Assembly (NCBI GenBank): GCA_035695065.1
Contig: DASSEW010000085.1
Coordinates: 1-12,825 of the forward strand
Reading direction: 5' to 3'
DNA from: 66-474 sp035695065
GTDB lineage: Bacteria > Pseudomonadota > Gammaproteobacteria > Xanthomonadales > Rhodanobacteraceae
Length of the DNA stretch: 12,825 bases
Shown: positions 7,294 through 12,825 of the stretch, piece by piece
How the letters are laid out: the number at the start of each line of letters is the position of its first letter
Position numbering within the stretch: the first letter of the stretch is position 1
Notes under the pieces: model-generated
What the model saw: the letters and a program-made list of their open reading frames with translations, nothing else
Databases searched by the model: none
What the model was told of the DNA's origin: nothing
Translations under genes and position numbers: made by a program

Positions 7294-9360
7294 TCACGCC
7301 ACGTAATTCATCGCCTTGTCGGGCTCCTGCAGGAAGTTGCCCTGCACGAAATGCACGCCGGCGGAGAACAGGAAGGACATGGTCGCGGCGTCCTCGACCC
7401 ATTCGGCGATGGTGTGCTTGCCGGCTTCGTCGGCCTGCGCGCACAACTCGCGCACCTTCTGCTGGTTCTCGTCGTTCTTCGCCACGTCGCGGGTGAAGCT
7501 GCGATCCAGCTTCAGGTAATCCACGTCCATGTGCTTCAGCAGCTGGAACGAGTTCAGGCCCGAGCCGAACTGCTCCAGCGCGAACGCGCAACCGAATTGC
7601 TTCAACTGCTCGACCAGCTCGCGCGCCGGCTTCAGGCTGGTGACCACCTTGCTCTCGGGCATCTCGAACACCAGCGACGAGCCTGGCACGCCGGCAGCCT
7701 GCAGGCGTTCGCCGATCCAGGCCGCGAGTTTCTCGTCCTGCAGCGAATCGGCGCTGAGCTTGACGAACAGCGTGGTCGGCGCGGGCCGGTTCTTGCGTTC
7801 GGCCAGCACGTTGATCGCGCGGCCGATCACCCAGCGGTCGATCGCGGGCAGCCTGCCGTGGCGGTCGGCGATGGGGAAGAAGAACGCGGGCAGCACTTCG
7901 CCGGATGGACCATGCAGGCGCAACAGGATTTCGAAGAACTCGCCTTCGGCGCCGTGCAGGCTGACCACCGACTGGTAGTACAGCACGAAGCCATCGTGCG
8001 CGAGTGCCGCATCGATGCGATCCAGCCACTCGCGTTCCTTGGCGGCTTCGGCCTTGTCGGTCGCGGACGGGTCGTGGATGTCGGAGCGGTTGCCGCCCTG
8101 CGACTGCGCGTTGCGCAGCGCATGACTGGCTTGCGCGAGCAGCGTTTGCGTATTGGCGTTCTTCTCGCTGATCAAGCTGCCGCCGACGCTCGCGGTGAAG
8201 CTGACCGAGTGCCCGGCTGCCTCGACGATCTGGCCTTCCACGCTGGTGCGGATCGCATCCGCCACGCGCATCGCTTCCGCGTGCGGGCGCGTGCCCAGCA
8301 GCACGCCGAAGGCGTGTTCTCCGATGCGGCCGGCGTGGTCGTTCTCGCCGATGTTGGCGCCGATCGCCGTGGCCATCGCCTTCAGCAGCGCGTCGGTGCC
8401 GGTGATGCCGACCGCGTCGTTGACGCTCTGGAAATTGTCCGGTTCAAGCAGCAGCAGGGACCGATCCCTGGCGCCATCGACCGTGGCCTTCACCGCCTCG
8501 TCGATCAGGCCGATGAAATGCGAACGGTTGTACAGGCCGGTCAGCGGATCGTGCGACTTCATCTCCTCCAGTTGCCGCGCCAGTTCGGGATTGACCTCCT
8601 GGCGGCGGAACACGATCTGCAGGCAGGCTTCGCCTTCGTAGCTCGCCGACGAGAACTCCATCACCGCGTCGAAGGTGGAGCCGTCGGCGCGCTGCGCGGC
8701 CAGTTCCAGCCGCGGCGGCGGCTTCTCGCCACGCGAAAGCCGCTTCAGCAGATCCTTGAAGTCGGCGGTGTGCGCGGGTGCGATCAAGTCCAGCAGGGTC
8801 AGGCCTTCGACTTCCTCGAAATCCTCGAAGCCGAACATTTCAAGATAGGCGCGGTTGGCGCGCACGTGCGTGCCTTCGTGCACGTAGGCGATCGGATCGC
8901 GCGATGAATCCAGCAGCGAATCGCAACGGCGCTCCGATTCGCGCAGTGCGGTTTCCAGCCGGCGCACGCTGCGGCGCATATTGAGTGCATCCAGCTCGCG
9001 CCGCACCACGGCCTGGATCTGGTCGGGCCGCTTGCGCAGCGCGATCCCGCGGGTGCCGTTGGCGAATGCCTCGGAAATCAGGTCTTCGGTGACCTGGCTG
9101 GTCAGCGCCAGCAGCGCCATGTCCTTGCCATTGGCCACCATGGCGCGCGAAATGGAAGCGTAGGACACCTCGCGCGAATCCGGATTGGCCAGCACGAGGT
9201 CGGGGCTCAGCGACTCAAGCGCGGCGGCGAATTCCTCCTCGCTGGTCACCCGCTGCGGGCGCACCGCGATGCCACCATTGCGCAGCACGCTGACGATCTG
9301 TTCGGCGTCCTCGGCGACGTCCTCGACGATGATGATCTTGGTGATCGGGTCTTGCATCAT
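7294..9360 (-). CDS. fimX: FimX-like degenerate REC-PAS-GGDEF-EAL protein, c-di-GMP receptor for type IV pili
   Basis: The 688-residue protein has the FimX domain order: receiver-like (about 5-125), PAS (about 140-255), GGDEF-like (about 262-427) and EAL-like (about 440-688). All catalytic signatures are degenerate. The receiver has Asn59 where the phospho-accepting Asp is expected (DLVLAN). The GGDEF site reads GEHAF (347-351). The EAL site reads EIL (477-479). The DDFGTG loop reads EQFGSG (596-601). The C-terminal half strongly resembles FimX of Pseudomonas and Xanthomonas (Filp), in which an inactive EAL domain binds c-di-GMP and works with PilZ and PilB to control type IV pilus assembly and twitching. 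Two adjacent ATG codons (9360 and 9357) could start it, with no ribosome site. The 147-base gap to epmB holds no gene and no clear promoter. No pilus gene is nearby. Function is inferred from similarity. Confidence 0.85.
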   Translation of the reverse strand: MMQDPITKIIIVEDVAEDAEQIVSVLRNGGIAVRPQRVTSEEEFAAALESLSPDLVLANPDSREVSYASISRAMVANGKDMALLALTSQVTEDLISEAFANGTRGIALRKRPDQIQAVVRRELDALNMRRSVRRLETALRESERRCDSLLDSSRDPIAYVHEGTHVRANRAYLEMFGFEDFEEVEGLTLLDLIAPAHTADFKDLLKRLSRGEKPPPRLELAAQRADGSTFDAVMEFSSASYEGEACLQIVFRRQEVNPELARQLEEMKSHDPLTGLYNRSHFIGLIDEAVKATVDGARDRSLLLLEPDNFQSVNDAVGITGTDALLKAMATAIGANIGENDHAGRIGEHAFGVLLGTRPHAEAMRVADAIRTSVEGQIVEAAGHSVSFTASVGGSLISEKNANTQTLLAQASHALRNAQSQGGNRSDIHDPSATDKAEAAKEREWLDRIDAALAHDGFVLYYQSVVSLHGAEGEFFEILLRLHGPSGEVLPAFFFPIADRHGRLPAIDRWVIGRAINVLAERKNRPAPTTLFVKLSADSLQDEKLAAWIGERLQAAGVPGSSLVFEMPESKVVTSLKPARELVEQLKQFGCAFALEQFGSGLNSFQLLKHMDVDYLKLDRSFTRDVAKNDENQQKVRELCAQADEAGKHTIAEWVEDAATMSFLFSAGVHFVQGNFLQEPDKAMNYVA

Positions 9361-9507
9361 GGGTTCGAGTCGCCGGCAATCCTGCGCGCGGGTGGTTTCC
9401 GGAAAGCATGGGAATCTTCCTGAGCGAAGTCCCCCAAGGGTTTGTACTCTATCGGATCGCCCAGCGCCAGCAAACGATTATCCCGGGTGAGGGCGATGTG
9501 CGCCGGC

Positions 9508-10521
9508 TCACAGCGGGGCCTTGCCGGGCCGGCCTGGAATCTCCCGCACCAGCCGCGGCACCAGGTAGCCCGGCAGCCGTCCGCGCAGGGCTTCGACCAG
9601 CTCCCGGGCGCGATCGTCCGACACCTCGAAATGGGCCGTGCCGCGGACCCGGTCCAGCTGGTGGAGGTAATAGGGCAGCACCCCGCAGTCGAACAGGCGC
9701 TCCGACAACGCGGCAAGCGTGCCGGCGTCGTCATTGATCCCGCGCAGCAACACCGACTGGTTGAGCAGGGTTGCTCCGGCCTCAAGCAGGCTGCTGCACG
9801 CGACGCGAACGGAACCATCCAGTTCGTTGGGATGATTGGCATGCAGCACGATCACCCGCCGCAACGGAACGGATGCCAGCCATTCGCGCAGGCCGGCGTC
9901 CACGCGTTCGGGCAGCACCACCGGCAGGCGGCTGTGGATGCGCAACGTGCGAACGTGCGGGATCGCTTCCAGTCCTTTCGAGAACTCGCGCAGCTTGGCG
10001 TCCGAAAGCACCAGCGGATCACCGCCGGAGAGGATCACCTCGCGAATGCTCGAATCGGCGCGCACGTGTGCCAGCGCCTCGCGCCAGCCATTCGCCGCGG
10101 CGATCTCTTCCGAATAAGGGAAGTGCCGGCGAAAGCAGTAGCGGCAATTCACCGCGCAGGTGCCGGCGGCGATCAGCAGCGTGCGGCCCTGGTATTTGTG
10201 CAGCAGCCCGTGCGCGCTGCGTGCGGCGAGATCGCCGACCGCGTCTTCGGTGAAGCCAGGCGTGTCTTCGCATTCGGCCAGTTGCGGCAGCACCTGCAGC
10301 AGCAAGGGATCATTCGGGTCACCGCGACGCATGCGCGTCACGAACCCGCGCGGCACCCGCAGCGCAAATCCGGCATCGTTTTCGGGCAGGCGATGGACCA
10401 ACGCGCCGAGCCCGAGTGCATCCAGCAGCTCGTGCGCGTCGGTGAACGCTTCGCGCAGGCTCTGGCGCCAGTCGGGAAGGGTGCTGGCCGGCTGCGCCGC
10501 CGGGGCGGTTGCAGGTATCAT
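9508..10521 (-). CDS. epmB: EF-P--(R)-beta-lysine ligase partner: lysine 2,3-aminomutase EpmB (YjeK)
   Basis: The 337-residue radical SAM/PLP enzyme converts (S)-alpha-lysine to (R)-beta-lysine, which EpmA then attaches to elongation factor P. Seen: the iron-sulfur motif CAVNCRYC (Cys122, Cys126, Cys129), SGGDPL at 165-170, LHANHPNE near 226, PYYLHQLDRVRGTAHF, and a C-terminal PGRPGKAPL whose Lys334 matches the PLP-binding lysine of the family. It ends a few residues after that lysine, as short EpmB proteins do. The frame extends upstream to 10659, but the arginine-rich extra 46 residues lie beyond a good minus-strand -10 box (10563-10568), so ATG 10521 is chosen. It is divergent from its substrate gene efp, as in E. 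coli. epmA is not in the window. A CGGTC/GACCG dyad (10525-10536) sits just before the start. Confidence 0.95.
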   Translation of the reverse strand: MIPATAPAAQPASTLPDWRQSLREAFTDAHELLDALGLGALVHRLPENDAGFALRVPRGFVTRMRRGDPNDPLLLQVLPQLAECEDTPGFTEDAVGDLAARSAHGLLHKYQGRTLLIAAGTCAVNCRYCFRRHFPYSEEIAAANGWREALAHVRADSSIREVILSGGDPLVLSDAKLREFSKGLEAIPHVRTLRIHSRLPVVLPERVDAGLREWLASVPLRRVIVLHANHPNELDGSVRVACSSLLEAGATLLNQSVLLRGINDDAGTLAALSERLFDCGVLPYYLHQLDRVRGTAHFEVSDDRARELVEALRGRLPGYLVPRLVREIPGRPGKAPL

Positions 10522-10562
10522 GGGCGGTCTTGACCGGGCGCGATGGCGCCGGGGAATCCGAC

Positions 10563-10568
10563 ATTTTA
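10563..10568 (-). promoter_or_regulatory. probable -10 element of epmB
   Basis: On the minus strand the sequence reads GGCTAAAATGTCGG. TAAAAT matches five of six -10 bases and would start transcription near 10556, giving a leader of about 35 bases before ATG 10521. No -35 box is evident. The spacer region is occupied by the first of the four hairpins (10570-10591), so a protein binding that palindrome would contact the epmB core promoter. Confidence 0.5.
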
Positions 10569-10569
10569 G

Positions 10570-10679
10570 CCGCGATCGTGCTCGGTCGCGGAAGAACAGA
10601 AAGCGGCTGCGAATGGCCGCGTGACCGGTTTTGCGATCATCCCTGATCGCGGAGATCAAAAGCGGACATCCGTGTCCGC
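10570..10679. promoter_or_regulatory. array of four 18-base hairpins upstream of efp
   Basis: Four GCG...CGC palindromes, each with a 7-bp stem and 4-base loop, lie at 10572-10589 (loop TGCT, one G-T pair, extended outward by two pairs), 10603-10620 (loop CGAA, two G-T pairs), 10633-10650 (GCGATCA, TCCC, TGATCGC) and 10662-10679 (GCGGACA, TCCG, TGTCCGC). Starts are 31, 30 and 29 bases apart; spacers are 13, 12 and 11 bases. The last two are perfect stems sharing one scaffold with compensated changes at stem positions 4 and 5. The array fills most of the epmB-efp gap and ends 24 bases before the efp ATG. It could be RNA structure in the efp leader or a set of operator sites; the sequence alone does not decide. 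No confident efp promoter was found. Confidence 0.7.
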
Positions 10680-10688
10680 ACTTTTCAC

Positions 10689-10693
10689 AGGAG
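10689..10693 (+). promoter_or_regulatory. ribosome binding site of efp
   Basis: AGGAG lies 10 bases before the ATG at 10704 and just after the last hairpin of the array. It is the clearest Shine-Dalgarno sequence in the window, which fits the high expression expected for a translation factor. Confidence 0.8.
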
Positions 10694-10703
10694 CACGTGT
10701 TAC

Positions 10704-11270
10704 ATGGCCAATTACGGTCTCAACGACGTCAAGAACGGGCTGAAGATCATCGTGGACGGCGATCCGTACACCATCGTGGACGCCGACTTCATCAAGCCCG
10801 GCAAGGGCCAGGCGTTCACCCGCATCAAGATCCGCAACCTCAAGAACGGCCGGGTCACCGAGAAGACGCTGAAATCCACCGATTCGGTGGAAGGCGCCGA
10901 CGTGGTCGATACCGACATGCAGTACCTCTACAACGATGGCGAGTTCTGGCATTTCATGGAGCCCAGCACCTACGAGCAGCACACCGCCGACAAGAACGCG
11001 TTGGGCGATGCCGCGCAGTGGCTGAAGGGCGAGGAGGAGTGCATCGTCACGCTGTGGAACGGCGTGCCGCTGTCGGTGACGCCGCCGAACTTCGTCGAGC
11101 TGAAGATCGCCGAAACGGACCCCGGCGTGCGCGGCGACACTTCCGGCGGCGGCGGCAAGCCGGCCAAGCTCGAAACCGGCGCGGTCGTACGCGTGCCGCT
11201 GTTCGTCAATCAGGACGAAGTGATCAAGGTGGATACCCGCACCGGCGAGTATGTCGGGCGGGTGAAATAA
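10704..11270 (+). CDS. efp: translation elongation factor P
   Basis: The 188-residue protein has the usual length of EF-P, which binds between the ribosomal P and E sites and relieves stalling at consecutive prolines. Domain I (about 1-64) carries the loop PGKGQ with Lys34 at the tip, the residue that receives (R)-beta-lysine in bacteria with EpmA and EpmB. Domains II (about 65-127) and III (about 128-188) follow, with the conserved ETDPGVRGDT and the C-terminal KVDTRTGEYVGRVK. The start is well fixed by an AGGAG 10 bases upstream. The divergent neighbour epmB supports modification of Lys34 by beta-lysine rather than rhamnose or 5-aminopentanol. Its upstream region contains the four-hairpin array, and a REP-like inverted repeat follows its stop and could act as its terminator. 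Confidence 0.98.
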   Translation: MANYGLNDVKNGLKIIVDGDPYTIVDADFIKPGKGQAFTRIKIRNLKNGRVTEKTLKSTDSVEGADVVDTDMQYLYNDGEFWHFMEPSTYEQHTADKNALGDAAQWLKGEEECIVTLWNGVPLSVTPPNFVELKIAETDPGVRGDTSGGGGKPAKLETGAVVRVPLFVNQDEVIKVDTRTGEYVGRVK

Positions 11271-11278
11271 TTCGTGGG

Positions 11279-11347
11279 GTAGGGCGGGTCTTGACCCGCC
11301 GCATCTTGGGCCGCGTGCAAACCACGGCGGGTTGAAACCCGCCCTAC
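11279..11347. repeat. REP-like inverted repeat between efp and mtaD
   Basis: The left arm (11279-11302, GTAGGGCGGGTCTTGACCCG and on) and right arm (11325-11347, ending AAACCCGCCCTAC) are inverted copies over about 23 bases with about three mismatches. Each arm is itself a small palindrome: GCGGGT/ACCCGC around CTTG on the left, and GGCGGGTT/AACCCGCC-type on the right. The arms can therefore form one long stem or two short hairpins. GTAGGGCGGGT...ACCCGCC sequences are, to my knowledge, common dispersed intergenic repeats in Xanthomonadales. The right arm ends 12 bases before the next start codon. It may terminate efp or control the downstream gene. Confidence 0.75.
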
Positions 11348-11359
11348 GCGAGTGGATCT

Positions 11360-12694
11360 ATGGAGCAAGCCGCCAGCCCGTCACCCGTTGACCTCCTGAT
11401 CTCCGCCCGCTGGGTGATCCCCATCGAGCCGCATGGCACGGTGCTGGAAGATCACGCGGTCGCGGTGAAGGATGGCGGGATCATCGCGGTGCTTCCGAAA
11501 GCCGATGCGGAGCGTGCCTGCGCAGCGCGTGAGCGCGTCGAGCTTTCCGAACACGCGCTGATCCCGGGCCTTATCAACGCGCACACGCACAGCGCGATGA
11601 CGCTGATGCGCGGACTCGCGGACGATCTGCCGCTGATGACCTGGCTGCGCGAGCACGTCTGGCCGGCGGAAGCGAAGGTGATGAGCGCGGAGTTCGTGCG
11701 CGACGGCAGCGAGCTCGCCATCGCCGAAATGCTGCGCGGCGGCACAACGACTTGCAACGACAACTACTTCTTTCCGGATGCATTCGCGCGCGCCTGCGTG
11801 CGGGCCGGCTTCCGCGCGGTGGTCGGCCTGCCGGTCGTGGAATTTCCCAGCGCCTGGGCGGCGAATGCGGATGAATATTTCGACCGCGCGCTGGCTGTGT
11901 TCGACGAATGCAAGCAGCATGAACTCCTGACGTGCGCGTTCGCGCCGCATGCGCCGTACACGGTGTCGGACGCCAGCTTCGAGCGCATCCGCACGTTGTC
12001 GGATCAACTCGACACGCCCGTGCACCTGCACCTGCATGAGACCGCGCAGGAAGTGGAGGACGCGAAGCGCGAGCACGGCGCGCGTCCGTTCGCGCGGATG
12101 CGCGGCCTGGGCCTCGTCAACGATCGCCTGATCGCCGTGCACATGACGCAACTGACCGATGCGGAAATCGCGACGTGCGCGGAAGCGGGCGTATCGGTGG
12201 TGCATTGCGCGGAATCGAACCTGAAGCTGGCTTCCGGTTTCTGCCAGGCGGAGAAGCTGCGCCGGGCAGGCGTGAACGTCGCGTTGGGGACCGACGGTTG
12301 CGCATCCAACAACGACCTCGACATGTTCGGCGAACTGCGAAGCGCCGCTTTGCTGGCCAAGGCGGTTGCGAACGACGCGGCCGCCTTCGGCGACGCCTTC
12401 GCGCTGCGCGCTGCGACGCTGAACGGAGCGAAGGCCCTCGGGTTCCAATCGCTTGTCGGCTCCGTCGAGCCCGGCAAGCGCGCGGATCTCGCCGCCGTGC
12501 GCATGGATGAGGTCGAAACCCAGCCGCTCTACAATGTGCTTTCGCAGCTCGCCTACGCGGTTTCGCGCCGTCAGGTGAGCGATGTCTGGATCGATGGCCG
12601 TCGCAAGCTCAGCAGTGGTGCGTTGGTCGATTTCGATCTTGCGGGCGTCATGGAAAAGGCCCGCCGTTGGCGCGAGCGGATCGTCGCGCTTTGA
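11360..12694 (+). CDS. mtaD: TRZ/ATZ-family amidohydrolase, probable 5'-methylthioadenosine/S-adenosylhomocysteine deaminase
   Basis: The 444-residue metal-dependent hydrolase belongs to the amidohydrolase superfamily. Members of this branch deaminate methylthioadenosine or S-adenosylhomocysteine to the inosine form, in sulfur-compound salvage. Seen: NAHTHSAMTLMRG with metal ligands His75 and His77, HLHET with ligand His224 and catalytic Glu227, AVHMTQL with His261, and LGTDGCASNNDLDM with ligand Asp312. The C-terminal PGKRADLAAV returns to the beta-sandwich domain begun at DLLISARWVIPIEP. The active site is complete. The exact substrate is inferred from similarity to Pseudomonas MtaD; other purine or pterin aminohydrolases of the family remain possible. 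The start at 11360 has no good ribosome site and lies 12 bases after the REP-like repeat, so it is either co-transcribed with efp or uses a promoter within or before the repeat. Confidence 0.85.
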   Translation: MEQAASPSPVDLLISARWVIPIEPHGTVLEDHAVAVKDGGIIAVLPKADAERACAARERVELSEHALIPGLINAHTHSAMTLMRGLADDLPLMTWLREHVWPAEAKVMSAEFVRDGSELAIAEMLRGGTTTCNDNYFFPDAFARACVRAGFRAVVGLPVVEFPSAWAANADEYFDRALAVFDECKQHELLTCAFAPHAPYTVSDASFERIRTLSDQLDTPVHLHLHETAQEVEDAKREHGARPFARMRGLGLVNDRLIAVHMTQLTDAEIATCAEAGVSVVHCAESNLKLASGFCQAEKLRRAGVNVALGTDGCASNNDLDMFGELRSAALLAKAVANDAAAFGDAFALRAATLNGAKALGFQSLVGSVEPGKRADLAAVRMDEVETQPLYNVLSQLAYAVSRRQVSDVWIDGRRKLSSGALVDFDLAGVMEKARRWRERIVAL

Positions 12695-12698
12695 CAAC

Positions 12699-12702
12699 GG
12701 AA
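12699..12702 (+). promoter_or_regulatory. short ribosome binding site of the YciI-family gene
   Basis: GGAA lies 5 bases before the ATG at 12708, in the 13-base gap after mtaD. It is a minimal match but supports translation from the mtaD transcript. Confidence 0.4.
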
Positions 12703-12707
12703 ACCCG

Positions 12708-12825
12708 ATGAAGCGTTACCTGGTCCTCACTCTGCGCACGCCACGGTTCGATCCGGCGGTGATCGAGGCGCACTATTCACATCTCGACGCGCTGAAGGCG
12801 CGGGGGGCACTGGAAGCATTCGGTC
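12708..12825 (+). CDS. YciI-family protein, 3' end outside window
   Basis: The first 39 codons are present and begin MKRYLVLTLRTPRFDPAVIE, followed by AHYSHLDALKARGALEAFG. The pattern of a short beta strand, then a conserved histidine (H22 or H25 here), then a leucine-rich helix ending in KARGALEAFG is typical of YciI-like (YCII-related) proteins, small alpha+beta barrel proteins whose role is mostly unknown. The gene starts 13 bases after mtaD on the same strand, so the two are probably one transcription unit. Only the N-terminus can be seen, so the assignment rests on a short stretch. Confidence 0.75.
   Translation, partial: MKRYLVLTLRTPRFDPAVIEAHYSHLDALKARGALEAFG

Noticed and set aside
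7351..8907. Plus-strand 518-codon frame antisense to fimX
   Set aside because: It is a shadow of the fimX frame with a biased composition and no known domain.
9442..10533. Plus-strand 363-codon frame antisense to epmB
   Set aside because: The minus strand encodes an intact EpmB with the iron-sulfur and PLP motifs. The plus frame is His/Gln/Arg-rich with no domain.
10522..10659. N-terminal extension of epmB to 10659
   Set aside because: It would start upstream of the TAAAAT promoter element, consists of arginine-rich residues and crosses the hairpin array.
10570..10679. Known riboswitch or intrinsic terminator upstream of efp
   Set aside because: No T-run follows the hairpins, and they match no riboswitch class I can recognise. 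The sequence fits a simple hairpin series better.
11381..12697. Minus-strand 438-codon frame antisense to mtaD
   Set aside because: mtaD has all its metal ligands on the plus strand, and the antisense product is compositionally biased with no domain.

Overview
The window is GC-rich DNA that reads like the chromosome of a gammaproteobacterium of the Xanthomonadales (Lysobacterales). The reasons are a large NAD-dependent glutamate dehydrogenase, a short NAD kinase, a FimX-type degenerate GGDEF/EAL protein, a divergent epmB/efp pair, and intergenic inverted repeats of a kind I recognise from that order. Assignment below the order is not possible by eye. It looks like core chromosome: no phage, transposase, tRNA, rRNA or CRISPR array was seen, and no gap between genes exceeds about 210 bases.

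Layout. Positions 1-1133 (minus) hold the 5' part of a membrane sensor (two membrane helices around a CHASE3 domain, then a coiled coil and GAF), cut by the window edge. Divergently, 1222-6141 (plus) is the ~180 kDa glutamate dehydrogenase. A 203-base gap with short heptamer repeats and a nested inverted-repeat element leads to NAD kinase (6345-7124, plus). NAD kinase converges on fimX (7294-9360, minus) across a 169-base gap made mostly of heptamer tandem repeats. Upstream of fimX, on the same strand, is epmB (9508-10521, minus). It is divergent from efp (10704-11270, plus), with a 182-base shared control region between them. After efp comes a REP-like inverted repeat, then a methylthioadenosine/SAH deaminase-type amidohydrolase (11360-12694, plus) and the start of a YciI-family gene (12708 to the window end).

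How the genes relate. EpmB and EF-P are enzyme and target: EpmB makes the (R)-beta-lysine that is attached to EF-P Lys34. FimX is predicted to be a non-catalytic c-di-GMP receptor for type IV pili, and the CHASE3-GAF protein may be a c-di-GMP enzyme or a histidine kinase (its output domain is outside the window). Glutamate dehydrogenase and NAD kinase share only the nicotinamide cofactor pool.

Most noteworthy. (1) The epmB-efp gap contains four 18-base hairpins, each a 7-bp stem with a 4-base loop, spaced 29-31 bases apart. The last two share one scaffold and differ by compensatory stem changes. (2) Three consecutive genes (gdhB, nadK, fimX) each have period-7 tandem repeats starting at or within 20 bases of the stop codon, the largest being ten perfect copies of TGACCGC abutting the fimX stop.
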